Source: a bacterium
GTDB lineage: Bacteria; Zhuqueibacterota; QNDG01
Direction of reading: 5' to 3'
DNA length: 35,456 nucleotides
NCBI GenBank assembly: GCA_021158245.1
Contig: JAGGVB010000049.1
Coordinates: 1 to 35,456 of the forward strand
Shown: piece by piece, positions 1 through 8,301 of the stretch
Layout of the letters: every line of letters begins with the position of its first letter
Position numbering within the stretch: the stretch's first letter is position 1
Program-made: the position numbers and the translations under genes
Notes under the pieces: generated by a model
The model's input: only the letters and a program-made list of their open reading frames with translations
The model's database searches: none
What the model was told of the DNA's origin: nothing

Positions 1-1
1 A

Positions 2-166
2 GGTCTTGAAGATCAGGTAAAGAAGGTTACTGAAGATGTTGAAAAAAAATTGATTCTGCAGGCTCTGGAGAAATGTAATGGCAGCAGGACAAAAGCAGCT
101 GAACTCCTCGGAATCAGCCGTAAGACATTATTCAATAAGATGCATAGATTAAAGATTGAAGGTTAA
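2..166 (+). CDS. C-terminal end of an NtrC-family (sigma-54) response regulator, partial
   Basis: The window opens inside an open frame that ends with TAA at 164-166. The last ~54 residues contain a Fis-type helix-turn-helix: an alanine/leucine helix ending QALEKCNGSRTKAAELLGIS, then RKTLFNKMHRLKI. This is the usual DNA-binding tail of NtrC-type enhancer-binding proteins; the AAA+ and receiver domains would lie upstream of the window. The frame is clear, but with only the tail present the signal it responds to cannot be told. It converges with the minus-strand gene that ends at 200. Confidence 0.82.
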   Translation, partial: GLEDQVKKVTEDVEKKLILQALEKCNGSRTKAAELLGISRKTLFNKMHRLKIEG

Positions 167-199
167 CAGACCCGGCCTGCATTGCATGCTGTTATAAAT

Positions 200-1081
200 T
201 CATTTTGTAAAATTTCTCCGTACAACGCATATATCTTTTATAGGGCATAAACTGCATATATCGGGATCTTTTCCGTTAGTGCATTTATTCAGCATTCCTA
301 CTCTGCATAAAGCAAAATCATACTTTACCGGATCATCGGGAGAGAAAAATTTCAGAGAATTTGTAATATCAACAGCCATATTCCATCCCGGAGAGGAAAG
401 GGATGTAAGCCCCAGATACCTGCTTACCTTTGAGATGTGAGTGTCCACCGGGATAATCAGCATTGAGGCAGGTATTTCATCCCACAAACCAAGGTCAAGA
501 TGATCTTTTCGTACCATCCAGCGAAGGAACATGTTCAACCTTTTACAAGCACTTTTCTTTTCAGGGTCTGTTAAAAAATGTCCCGCTCCTTTTCCTGCAG
601 AGGGGGTTTTATTGTAAAAAGGTGAAGGGTTAAGGTCTCTTATCCTTTTGACAAACCTGGAAAGAGAAGGGCCTATATCATTGTCTTTTCCATTGAATCT
701 GTCCAGAAAGAAATTTTTAATTGAGTCTCTTTCTCTTATCATATGCGCTGTCCATGAAACCAGCAGAGAGATATCTTCAGGTTTGTAAAAACGGTACGAG
801 ATGTTGTGGAATTTATCAGGTTCTTTTTCCGGATAATAATTTACAAGAAATTGATATGGTGATTTTCCCATTACAGACAGTACTGCACGGACTGTTTTCT
901 TAATTGCTTTTACATTTCCAAGGGAAAGCATTGCAGTAATAAATCCTGCAGCTTCCCTGTCCTTATCGTTTTTGTACTCTTTTACAATGGAAAGAGGGTC
1001 TGTTTCAAGAAATGAATGGTCATATGTATTGTACAGATTGTCAAGAAGATTTTTCAGTTTGTCAATGTCTTTATTAAGCAT
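200..1081 (-). CDS. TIGR02757 / DUF2400 family protein (HhH-glycosylase-like)
   Basis: A 293-residue protein recognised as the TIGR02757 (DUF2400) family, whose biochemical role is unknown to me. Residues 211-225 read PVDTHISKVSRYLGL, which resembles the VDTH-V-RV-RLGL stretch of endonuclease III-type helix-hairpin-helix glycosylases. The C-terminus has four cysteines spaced C267-x8-C276-x2-C279-x5-C285, close to the C-x6-C-x2-C-x5-C iron-sulfur loop of those enzymes. DNA repair or DNA binding is therefore a reasonable inference, not a demonstrated function. No signal peptide is seen, so it is probably cytosolic. The start ATG lies 2 bases after the stop of the deacetylase gene upstream on the same strand, so the two are probably co-transcribed and translationally coupled. 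Confidence 0.85.
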   Translation of the reverse strand: MLNKDIDKLKNLLDNLYNTYDHSFLETDPLSIVKEYKNDKDREAAGFITAMLSLGNVKAIKKTVRAVLSVMGKSPYQFLVNYYPEKEPDKFHNISYRFYKPEDISLLVSWTAHMIRERDSIKNFFLDRFNGKDNDIGPSLSRFVKRIRDLNPSPFYNKTPSAGKGAGHFLTDPEKKSACKRLNMFLRWMVRKDHLDLGLWDEIPASMLIIPVDTHISKVSRYLGLTSLSSPGWNMAVDITNSLKFFSPDDPVKYDFALCRVGMLNKCTNGKDPDICSLCPIKDICVVRRNFTK

Positions 1082-1083
1082 AA

Positions 1084-2472
1084 TTATTGATCAATAACAG
1101 AAGAGTATGTTTGTCCCATTAACTGAGTAATTGTAACAGGGGTATAGCCGCGGTCAGATAAACCTTTTATCATTTTGCCAAGTTCTTTATGAGGGAAATC
1201 GTCTTTTCTGTTGGTCCCGAGATGCATCAGAATAATAATTCCGCTGGCGCCGTATTTTGTACCTTTGCCAAAGTTAATAACTTTCTCACAAATCTCATTG
1301 GCAGTATGATAAATTGCAGAGTTTTTATCTTCAACCCAGTCCATTGTATCAAGAGTGTATTTCCAGCCCCTGCCTCTTGTCCAGCCAACGTGTCTGTATC
1401 CGGCTTGTGCTGCCCAGAGAAGGATCTGATGATTGAATTCTCCATAAGGTGCACGCCATATACGCGCCATATGCCTTCCTGTGAGGTTAAAAAACAGGGA
1501 ATCTGTTACTGAAAGCTCCAGCCTGATCCTTTTTTTGGTGATTTCAGATAGAGTGTCGTGTCTTCTGTTTGTTGCAAATGTTGTTAAATGCGGGTGAGTA
1601 AGAGTATGATTGCCCACTTCATGTCCGCTTTTAACAATTTTCAGTACTGTTTTCGGATATTTTTTGATAAATCTTCCTGTAAGAAAGAATGTGGCTTTAA
1701 TATTATATTGCTGAAGAGTTCTTAAAATGTCACCTGCTGCATTGTCTTCAGCGCCTGCATCAAAGGTAAATGCAACAGCCTTTTTATCAAGAGGGCCTCT
1801 GTTAAAGTCAGATGCAAGATATGAGACAGAAGGAGGTGCGTATGTTAATGTAATTGTCTCAAGGTTCGATATTTTACCGTCGGAAGAAATTGCTCTGATG
1901 TCAAGTTTATTGACCCCTCTATGCAGTTTTACGTTTTTAAACTCAAATGTTCCGGTTTTTACAAGTTTTACGTCAACAATATCATTATTTTTAAGCAGGC
2001 TTATAATACGCCCTTTTTCAGCTTTACCTTTAACAGTAATTGTGTTTGTAAGCACCATTCCGTCTTTGTTAGGTTTAAATATTTCAGGAGCAGGGATTTG
2101 AATCGAATCTGCTGCAGAAGCGGATTTTAATTTACTGTCTATCAACAAGTCGAACTTCTTGTTCAGACTGAAGATAAAGAAGATTGAGCCCGACAGAAGT
2201 AATAAGAGTATAATTTCAATAAAAACATGCCGTAATGAGCCGTCTTTTTTTCTCAGAGGAAAGGTGATTACAGACCAGATAGTGCTGAAAATCTGGAAAA
2301 TAAGCGAGACTGTTTTTGCGCTCAGATCCGTAATCAGACATCTTATACTGCAGTAGAATTTTCCGAAAGAGAATATTGTGCAGTTGTAGCACATACGTTT
2401 TTTACAAACAGTGCATTGGTAAGGTGCAACAGTATCAGGATGTTTTTCACAATAGTAAATTTTTTTGGCCAT
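1084..2472 (-). CDS. Membrane-anchored polysaccharide deacetylase (NodB/CE4) with N-terminal zinc finger
   Basis: 462 residues in four parts. Residues 6-45 carry a B-box-like zinc finger (C8, H11, C20, C23, C28, C31, C41, C45). Residues ~84-103 are one hydrophobic transmembrane helix. Residues ~137-212 look like an Ig-like or glucodextranase-type beta-sandwich (TNTITVKGKAEKG and onward). Residues ~230-450 are the NodB deacetylase domain, with the first motif TFDAG (D238) and the metal-binding HxxxH at H289 and H293 (GNHTLTHPH). CE4 enzymes remove N- or O-acetyl groups from peptidoglycan, chitin or similar polymers; the substrate here is not determined. The predicted topology puts the zinc finger inside and the enzyme outside the inner membrane. 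GGAG just before the ATG supports the start. DUF2400 follows 2 bases downstream. Confidence 0.88.
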   Translation of the reverse strand: MAKKIYYCEKHPDTVAPYQCTVCKKRMCYNCTIFSFGKFYCSIRCLITDLSAKTVSLIFQIFSTIWSVITFPLRKKDGSLRHVFIEIILLLLLSGSIFFIFSLNKKFDLLIDSKLKSASAADSIQIPAPEIFKPNKDGMVLTNTITVKGKAEKGRIISLLKNNDIVDVKLVKTGTFEFKNVKLHRGVNKLDIRAISSDGKISNLETITLTYAPPSVSYLASDFNRGPLDKKAVAFTFDAGAEDNAAGDILRTLQQYNIKATFFLTGRFIKKYPKTVLKIVKSGHEVGNHTLTHPHLTTFATNRRHDTLSEITKKRIRLELSVTDSLFFNLTGRHMARIWRAPYGEFNHQILLWAAQAGYRHVGWTRGRGWKYTLDTMDWVEDKNSAIYHTANEICEKVINFGKGTKYGASGIIILMHLGTNRKDDFPHKELGKMIKGLSDRGYTPVTITQLMGQTYSSVIDQ

Positions 2473-2699
2473 ATCGTCTTTCTCCGAAGAAGGTGACGAT
2501 TAAAAAGTAAGTTATTGTCTTTTTAAAGTCAAGTTTAAATGATTCAGGTTCTGCTTTCCCTTAAAAATTTGCGGCAATATGGCCATTATTATAATCAGTA
2601 ATATATAAACTATAGTTCAACCCGGGATACAGTAACAAGTTCTTTAATAAAACAACTCCTGTATTCTCGATTTTTAACTGTAAAATACAATAAAAAGCC

Positions 2700-2727
2700 T
2701 TGACATTTTCTTGATATTCATTATATT
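2700..2727 (+). promoter_or_regulatory. Sigma-70-type promoter of the initiator tRNA gene
   Basis: TTGACA at 2700-2705 and TATATT at 2722-2727 with a 16-base spacer. This places the start point around 2733-2736, about ten bases before the mature tRNA 5' end. The rest of 2473-2699 is AT-rich and shows no convincing gene. Confidence 0.7.
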
Positions 2728-2745
2728 AAGTATGTCAAAAAATAC

Positions 2746-2792
<47 letters not shown>

Positions 2793-2818
<26 letters not shown>

Positions 2819-2861
2819 CAAATGAAACCCCGCAGAGAATGTGGGGTTTTTTAATGGGGGA
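2793..2861 (+). repeat. 69-bp direct repeat, copy 1 (tRNA 3' part, terminator, GIY-YIG start codon)
   Basis: Identical, base for base by eye, to 3145-3213. It covers the T-arm and acceptor 3' strand of the tRNA, the terminator, and the first bases of the GIY-YIG gene. The offset between copies is 352 bases. Confidence 0.93.
2825..2852 (+). terminator. Rho-independent terminator of tRNA-fMet
   Basis: AAACCCCGCA pairs with TGTGGGGTTT (one G-U pair) around a GAGAA loop and runs into a T6 tract. It begins 7 bases after the tRNA. It lies inside the 69-bp sequence repeated at 3145-3213, and the start codon of the GIY-YIG gene begins one base after the T tract. Confidence 0.88.
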
Positions 2862-3108
2862 TAATAAATTGTATTATGTTTATGTTTTGTATTCCCAAAG
2901 ATATGATAAAATTTATATAGGCTATACATCTAACCTGGAAGCAAGGCTTGCATCTCATAATGAGTTGTCAAAAAAAGGTTGGACTGTTAGATATCGTCCA
3001 TGGAGACTTGTGTATAAGGAGAAGTATTCGAACAAAAAAGATGCAATGCAGCGGGAGAAAGAGTTAAAGAGTCATAGAGGCAGAGATTTCATCCGTTCGT
3101 TAATTTGA
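2854..3108 (+). CDS. Small GIY-YIG nuclease family protein
   Basis: 84 residues beginning MGDNKLYYVYVLYS. The GIY-YIG signature is YYVYVLY, then KIYIGYTSNLEARLASHN with the conserved Arg, then a second half with RPWRLVYKEKYSNKKDAMQRE, where the Glu fits the metal-binding acid. The size matches stand-alone single-domain GIY-YIG proteins (UvrC N-terminus/YhbQ type). ATG 2854 is chosen because the frame upstream (from 2752) only translates the tRNA gene. That ATG lies inside the 69-bp repeat, just behind the tRNA terminator, so expression would need readthrough or a cryptic promoter; no good Shine-Dalgarno site is seen. Placement between an initiator tRNA and a broken copy of the same tRNA suggests a self-propagating or target-associated nuclease unit. 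That role is inference. Confidence 0.85.
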   Translation: MGDNKLYYVYVLYSQRYDKIYIGYTSNLEARLASHNELSKKGWTVRYRPWRLVYKEKYSNKKDAMQREKELKSHRGRDFIRSLI

Positions 3109-3110
3109 TT

Positions 3111-3213
3111 AGCCTCGTTGGGCTCATATCCGGCAGCTGCCGGACGGAGGTTCGAATCCTCTCCCCGCTACAAATGAAACCCCGCAGAGAATGTGGGGTT
3201 TTTTAATGGGGGA
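3111..3213 (+). pseudogene. Truncated tRNA-fMet copy with duplicated terminator (69-bp repeat, copy 2)
   Basis: The anticodon arm start GTTGGGCTCATA (3117-3128) matches 2771-2782 of the intact tRNA. The 3' side of the anticodon stem and the variable loop are then replaced by a perfect 16-bp palindrome, TCCGGCAGCTGCCGGA (3129-3144). From 3145 to 3213 the sequence is identical to 2793-2861, including the terminator hairpin (3177-3204). The 5' acceptor strand and D-arm are absent, so it cannot fold as a tRNA. After this copy the ATG is followed by a stop within three codons, so the nuclease gene is not repeated. Confidence 0.9.
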
Positions 3214-3631
3214 GTGAAGGAATAAGTTGTGGGGCTAAAATTCAGCAAACTTATATCCTTATATCATTGTATTTCTATTCTCGATTTTTTATATTTTACT
3301 TGCTTTAATATAAACATCTTACTATATTTTTATAGAAACACCTTCAAAAAGAATAAAAAAATCCATATTTAGTGCAAATTATAATAGTGATAACTGATTT
3401 GGGCTATGATTACATCGGGATTTTCGTTTTATGGGGTTTGAATAAAAACTACTTAATCAATAGATAGGATTGGAGGAGTCTCTATTGATTTATGAAAATG
3501 CATTATTGCGCAAAGAAATTGCGCAAAAATTGGTTTAAATAAATTTAATTAGACAATATTTTAACATCAATAAAAACCTACATTAAGCTTCTTATTAAAT
3601 TTTACTAAGAACTGAGAAATTAAAATAATCC
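3214..3631. other. AT-rich intergenic region with paired TTGCGCAA palindromes
   Basis: No gene is supported. Two copies of ATTGCGCAAA lie 14 bases apart (3504-3513 and 3518-3527), each containing the 8-bp palindrome TTGCGCAA. A related TTGTGCAA sits at 3672-3679 next to the lacI-type start point. A very short frame with a GGAGG-like site crosses this stretch, so coding remnant is an alternative reading of the repeats. Confidence 0.4.
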
Positions 3632-3681
3632 TTGACATACAGAGTAAGTTTTATTATCTTAGCGAAAACGATTGTGCAATC
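3632..3681 (+). promoter_or_regulatory. Promoter of the LacI-type regulator with overlapping candidate operator
   Basis: TTGACA at 3632-3637 and TATCTT at 3655-3660 with a 17-base spacer form a good sigma-70-type promoter. At the expected start point lies GCGAAAACGATTGTGCAATC (3662-3681). It contains the AA-CG-TT core common to LacI-family operators and a near-perfect dyad GATTGTGCAATC. Autoregulation is the natural inference. The regulator start codon follows at 3702. Confidence 0.6.
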
Positions 3682-3701
3682 CTTAAATACTTTGATAAAT
3701 T

Positions 3702-4745
3702 ATGAATACAAAACATAATAAAAAAGTTACCTTGAATTTAATTGCAGATGCTGTAAATTTATCTGTCTCAACAGTATCCCGTGTTTTAAATGGCCAAGCT
3801 TCCAATCATCGTATAAAAAAAGAAACAGAAGAAACTGTCCTGCGAGTTGCCAAGGAATTAAATTATGAACCGCACTATTTAGCCCGTGGGCTTCGATTGA
3901 ATAAAACAGATACAATTGGACTGATCATACCTGATATTTCGAACCATTTTTTTTCAGTAATTGGCAGAAGCATTGAAATTGAAGCCCGAAAAAACAACTA
4001 TTCTATTATGTTATGCGATAGCCAGGAAAATACTGAAGTAGAAATCAATTCAATTAAACTTTTAAAGAGTAAAAAGGTTGATGGTATAATTATCTGCCCT
4101 GTTGGTAAAGAAATGGAACATTTGGAAAGATTGTATAAAAGTAAAATACCTTTAGTTGTTATTGATCGTTATTCAAAAGAATTAGATTGTCCTCATGTGG
4201 TTTCCGATAATTATACTGGAGCTTTGGAAGCGATTAATTATCTTTTTGATAACGGCCATCGAGTGATTGGTTGTATTCAAGGAATCCCGAATACCTCAGT
4301 AAATGAGGAACGAATCAGAGGATTCCGTGATGCATATAAAAAAAATGATATACAATTTGATAATAACTTAATTGTAGGTGATAGTTTTGGAGAAAGAAAT
4401 GGATATATCAGCACTAAATTATTACTAAACAGAGAAGTACGCCCGACTGCTATTTTTGCTGCAAGTAATTTAATCCTTCTAGGTGCCTTAAGGGCACTAT
4501 CAGAAGGAAATATCAGAATCCCAGAGGACATTTCAATTATTGCATTTGATGATGAGCTCTATTCAAAATTTTTATCCCCTCCAATAACGACTGTAATCCA
4601 GCAAAAAACCGAGATGGGAAATTTAGCAACTAAATTACTGATTGATCAAATAAAATCAAAAGACAGTATTGATAACAAGGGATTTGTTCTTCCTACAAAT
4701 TTAATTATTCGTAACTCTGTTAAAAGATTAAATTATGATTCCTAA
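3702..4745 (+). CDS. LacI-family transcriptional regulator
   Basis: 347 residues. The N-terminal helix-turn-helix (residues ~8-30) reads VTLNLIADAVNLSVSTVSRV and is followed by the hinge LNYEPHYLARGLR. From ~62 a type-1 periplasmic-binding-like sensor domain runs to the end (DTIGLIIPDISNHFF, DGIIICPVG, PEDISIIAFDDELYS). The length is normal for the family. LacI proteins bind a sugar or sugar phosphate and usually repress a nearby transport or catabolic operon. The closest candidates are the TonB set starting at 5196 and the catabolic island from 12778. The effector cannot be read from sequence. A clear Shine-Dalgarno site is absent; the start is chosen from the position of the helix-turn-helix. 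Confidence 0.92.
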   Translation: MNTKHNKKVTLNLIADAVNLSVSTVSRVLNGQASNHRIKKETEETVLRVAKELNYEPHYLARGLRLNKTDTIGLIIPDISNHFFSVIGRSIEIEARKNNYSIMLCDSQENTEVEINSIKLLKSKKVDGIIICPVGKEMEHLERLYKSKIPLVVIDRYSKELDCPHVVSDNYTGALEAINYLFDNGHRVIGCIQGIPNTSVNEERIRGFRDAYKKNDIQFDNNLIVGDSFGERNGYISTKLLLNREVRPTAIFAASNLILLGALRALSEGNIRIPEDISIIAFDDELYSKFLSPPITTVIQQKTEMGNLATKLLIDQIKSKDSIDNKGFVLPTNLIIRNSVKRLNYDS

Positions 4746-5195
4746 TGTGAATTTGTGTGCAACATGGAGACAATAAGTAGTTTTTACAAATAAAAACATC
4801 AAGGGCTGTTGGCTGACCTGCTACAGTCTATTAACCAACAGCCCGAGATAAACAAAGCTTTATTTATAAAATAAAACTCTGAGCGTGTAATGAGTAGAAA
4901 TATATTCATAAAATCAAGTTATTTCTTAAATATATACAATTATTTTATTCCCGATTTAATTTTTTTAATTGTGTTGCTTTATTGTACTACATTCCATTTT
5001 AAACCTGGGTAGTTTATTAATAAATATTTTCTTCCAATTGATAATAATTAATAAATAAAACAATTTGTATTATTCAGTAAAATAATTAATAAAAAAGGAT
5101 TAAGATGATTGTTTTGTAAACTATTAGAAGGAGGTGCCTTAAAAAAATAATGGTAATGCGTGTAGGTTAATTTTCATTAATAGGAGGAAGGTCAA
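4746..5195. other. Intergenic region between regulator and TonB receptor
   Basis: It contains a strong stem-loop at 4803-4844 and long AT-rich tracts. An isolated Shine-Dalgarno-like AAGGAGG (5128-5134) has no start codon at useful distance; only a six-codon frame at 5150 follows. The receptor's own TAGGAGGAAGG lies just before 5196. I see no convincing promoter or known riboswitch; the receptor promoter must be here, but AT-richness hides it. Confidence 0.4.
4803..4844. terminator. Perfect 10-bp stem-loop after the lacI-type gene
   Basis: GGGCTGTTGG (4803-4812) pairs fully with CCAACAGCCC (4835-4844) around a 22-base loop, 58 bases after the regulator stop. No T tract follows, so it may be a 3'-end stabiliser or a factor-dependent terminator rather than a classical one. 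Confidence 0.5.
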
Positions 5196-8100
5196 ATGAA
5201 GAAGAAAGATGGAAACGGAGTAAAATTGATTTTTCTTTTGGTTCTATGCTTCTCTTTTGTTGTGTCTGGATTGTTTGCCGGAACAACGGGTAAGATTGCA
5301 GGGAAAGTAGTAGATAAATCAAGTGGTATGCCCTTGGTGGGTGTTAATGTTACTCTTGTCGGTACTATCCTTGGGGCAGCGACGGATGCTGAGGGCGATT
5401 TTTTCATCGTAAATGTCCCACCAGGATTATATTCTGTCAAAGCAAGCATTATGGGATATGAAACATTAATCCAAAAAAATATCAAAGTTACGACCGATCA
5501 TACAACACGAGTTAATTTTTACATTAATGAGAGTGTTGTAAAAGGTAGAGAAGTAACAATAGTCGCAGAAAGACCGATTATAGAAAAAGACGTAACGGGA
5601 AGTGGGATGACCATAGATGCAGGTGCTATGAATCGATCTCCAGTAACTCAACTCAACGATGCACTAAGGCAACAGAGCGGAGTTTACTCTACTGGTGAAA
5701 CTACTTATCTGCGAGGTGGATTATCGACCGAAATAAACTACAATCTGGATGGAGTCTCTCTTAACAGTGGTCTTCTCTCGGATAATTGGCAAAGACTTAA
5801 CGTTACTTCTATGCAGGAAGTTTCTGTTCTAACCGGTGGTTATAATGCAGAATACGGCCAGGCAATGTCAGGTATTGTGAATGTGGTTTCTAAAGAGGCC
5901 TCAACCATTAAAAGAAACATTCACGGTACTGTAAAATACAGCCTCCGTCCTGCTGACCAGTATCACTGGGGTAAGAATATTTACGATCAAAGCTTGTGGA
6001 AATATACTAACTACAATCTTGCATACTGGCAAGACAAGTTAACTGATCCAGTGCAATCTGCAGGCTTTGCTCAGTATTTTAAGCGTTTTTATGGCTGGGA
6101 TGGAAACACTGTTCCAACAGCGGAACAACTTCTTTCAACTTATCGTAAACAAATTACACCGAATCCAATTCTTGGTGATTACACCAAACGTCCACAGAAT
6201 GAGGTCGAAGCCACAATTTACGGATCCCCGATGAGTAAAATGACTTTCCTCCTCTCTGGTCGTTATAAACGAGGCGTTAACATCTGGCCACAAGCGGCAA
6301 AATATAACCCTGAATATAATTTGCAGGGAAAACTTACATATTCTTTAGCAGAAAATAAAAAATTGACTTTGGACTTCCTGCGGGGCTACTACAAAAGTTG
6401 TACATATACGGAAAGTAACTGGAATAACTTCGAAAGTTCACAGGAAGCCCAATGGCAACCAAATTCTGATGTGCGTAACCCCTATGACGGCCAAGCTTAT
6501 GCACCTTGGGGTGGATATTGGTTGAAAGGACCCGAGGAAAAAGCTCTAAACATGGCTACTTTAAAATGGCAGCACACATTAAGTCCTGCAACTTTCTATA
6601 CAATTCAATTTACCTATCTTACAGATGATATGACGGAATTACAGGACTATTCAAAACTTCATACCGATTTATCCACAGTAAGCTGGGGTGATAGCTGGTT
6701 TGATCTCGGTGGTAATTTCCGTCTGGAATCCAGACAAATTCAGGTAAATAACTACAGTAAGAGTAGGGTGTTTACAGCCAAAGGCGACCTGCTCAGCCAG
6801 ATCAGTAAAGCTCATCAAATCAAAACCGGAGCAGAATTCAAACTTTACAATGTCGACTATCAACATTATTATATGGAATTCCCTGCTGGTGATGTCTGGC
6901 ATCTGGATAATGTATTTAATGGTAAACCAGCAGAAGGAGCCTTCTACATCCAGGATAAAATGGAATATAAAGGATTGGTTCTGAACATAGGGGTGCGCTT
7001 AAGTACATTTAACGCCCGGCATGATTACCCAGAAAGTATTTACGATCCTCTTGCTTTTGAGACCTGGAATGGTGGAGATGGAACAAATCCATCTAATACA
7101 GCGCCAATTTGGCAATCCTACATGCCGGGTAAAGACTGGTTTGCTGGCCAGATTAAAGATTATCGCAGCTTCTTTGATGGTCATCATCAGGATAAAAACA
7201 CGGTTAAATCCAGCTGGAAGTTTGCTGTGGCTCCCCGTTTAGGATTATCATTCCCCATTACTGACAACTCAAAGCTCCGTTTCAGCTATGGGCATTTTTA
7301 TCAGCGACCTTCATGGGCCAAGCTTTTAGGTTTCCCCACGAGCTGGTATGACAGCGACCCATTAGGGTCAGTGAGGATGGACCAATGGCAAGGTTGGTAT
7401 GGTCATCCAGGACTAACATACGATAGAACTATTCAATATGAACTTGGTTTTGATCAAAACTTATTCAACATGTTCCGCTTTGATTTCACAGCTTACTACA
7501 AAGATTCTGATCGCCTAACAAGTTTCTCCCATCAGAGTACTTACAATCAATCCGGAGGAGGTTTTGCACAAACAGGTTGGGGAAATAATATCTATACATC
7601 AAGCACCGCACGAAACATTGCTAATGATGGTCATGACAATATTTTTTACACCAATAGTGGCTTTAGAGATGTAAGAGGCATTGAATTCTCTTTAGCGAAA
7701 CTTTTTAATAGAAGATGGTCTGCAAATCTTACATTTAATTACGGACTCAGTACAGGTGGCGTTACAGGTTACTGGCAATACAGAGAAGATGCCAGCACAC
7801 CCAACCAACCACAATCTTTTTCCGAAACTAAAGTAACCTGGATAGGTAGTTATGTTTTAAAAGGAAACCTCAACTACGTAACACCCAAAAGTTTTGGATT
7901 TGCACGTGATATCAGCATGGGATTATACTATGAGTACTTCGCAGGGCCACAATATACCTACTACCCGGATAGTTACACTGGCCTTCGTGTTCCGAACAAT
8001 AAACGATGGTTCCCACATCAAAGAACAGATCTAAAAATTGTTAAACGTATACCTCTTGGGAATATGACTCCTGTAATTGGTATAGAAGTATATAATCTGT

Positions 8101-8270
8101 TCAATAATTTCGATAGAATTCTAATCGGTGGAGACGATCTTAAAAAGTGGGAAGAAAACAAAACAGTTCCCAAAGTTTGGCAATCTGGCGAGGATGATGT
8201 ATGGTCGTTCTATAACTCTATCAGCAATCCTAAGAGAAGGGTGCTTGTTACAATGAGTCTTGAATTTTAA
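5196..8270 (+). CDS. TonB-dependent outer-membrane receptor with carboxypeptidase-regulatory-like domain
   Basis: 1024 residues. A signal peptide (residues 1-29, with a LIFLLVLCFSFVVSGLF core) is followed by a CarboxypepD_reg-like beta-sandwich at ~32-115 (GKIAGKVVDKSSGMPLVGVN). The plug domain covers ~135-235 (YLRGGLSTEINYNLDGV; GGYNAEYGQAMSGIVNVVSK). The rest is the beta-barrel with many Tyr/Trp strands, ending in phenylalanine (VTMSLEF). Such receptors use TonB energy to take up large nutrients across the outer membrane. It heads a tight set with the sorting-domain exoprotein (31 bases on) and a PorV-like protein. No SusD-like lipoprotein follows, unlike Bacteroidota polysaccharide loci. 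The start is supported by AGGAGGAAGG before the ATG. The substrate is inferred from the downstream glycan genes only. Confidence 0.92.
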   Translation: MKKKDGNGVKLIFLLVLCFSFVVSGLFAGTTGKIAGKVVDKSSGMPLVGVNVTLVGTILGAATDAEGDFFIVNVPPGLYSVKASIMGYETLIQKNIKVTTDHTTRVNFYINESVVKGREVTIVAERPIIEKDVTGSGMTIDAGAMNRSPVTQLNDALRQQSGVYSTGETTYLRGGLSTEINYNLDGVSLNSGLLSDNWQRLNVTSMQEVSVLTGGYNAEYGQAMSGIVNVVSKEASTIKRNIHGTVKYSLRPADQYHWGKNIYDQSLWKYTNYNLAYWQDKLTDPVQSAGFAQYFKRFYGWDGNTVPTAEQLLSTYRKQITPNPILGDYTKRPQNEVEATIYGSPMSKMTFLLSGRYKRGVNIWPQAAKYNPEYNLQGKLTYSLAENKKLTLDFLRGYYKSCTYTESNWNNFESSQEAQWQPNSDVRNPYDGQAYAPWGGYWLKGPEEKALNMATLKWQHTLSPATFYTIQFTYLTDDMTELQDYSKLHTDLSTVSWGDSWFDLGGNFRLESRQIQVNNYSKSRVFTAKGDLLSQISKAHQIKTGAEFKLYNVDYQHYYMEFPAGDVWHLDNVFNGKPAEGAFYIQDKMEYKGLVLNIGVRLSTFNARHDYPESIYDPLAFETWNGGDGTNPSNTAPIWQSYMPGKDWFAGQIKDYRSFFDGHHQDKNTVKSSWKFAVAPRLGLSFPITDNSKLRFSYGHFYQRPSWAKLLGFPTSWYDSDPLGSVRMDQWQGWYGHPGLTYDRTIQYELGFDQNLFNMFRFDFTAYYKDSDRLTSFSHQSTYNQSGGGFAQTGWGNNIYTSSTARNIANDGHDNIFYTNSGFRDVRGIEFSLAKLFNRRWSANLTFNYGLSTGGVTGYWQYREDASTPNQPQSFSETKVTWIGSYVLKGNLNYVTPKSFGFARDISMGLYYEYFAGPQYTYYPDSYTGLRVPNNKRWFPHQRTDLKIVKRIPLGNMTPVIGIEVYNLFNNFDRILIGGDDLKKWEENKTVPKVWQSGEDDVWSFYNSISNPKRRVLVTMSLEF

Positions 8271-8301
8271 ACAAAATAGTATTTTTTGAAGGAGAAAAAC
8301 T

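Noticed and set aside
3214-3700. CRISPR array or tandem repeat
   Set aside because: Only two 10-base copies at 14-base spacing are present; there is no repeat-spacer pattern anywhere in the window.
5150-5170. Six-codon leader peptide before the TonB receptor
   Set aside because: The Shine-Dalgarno-like AAGGAGG is 15 bases away and nothing suggests attenuation.
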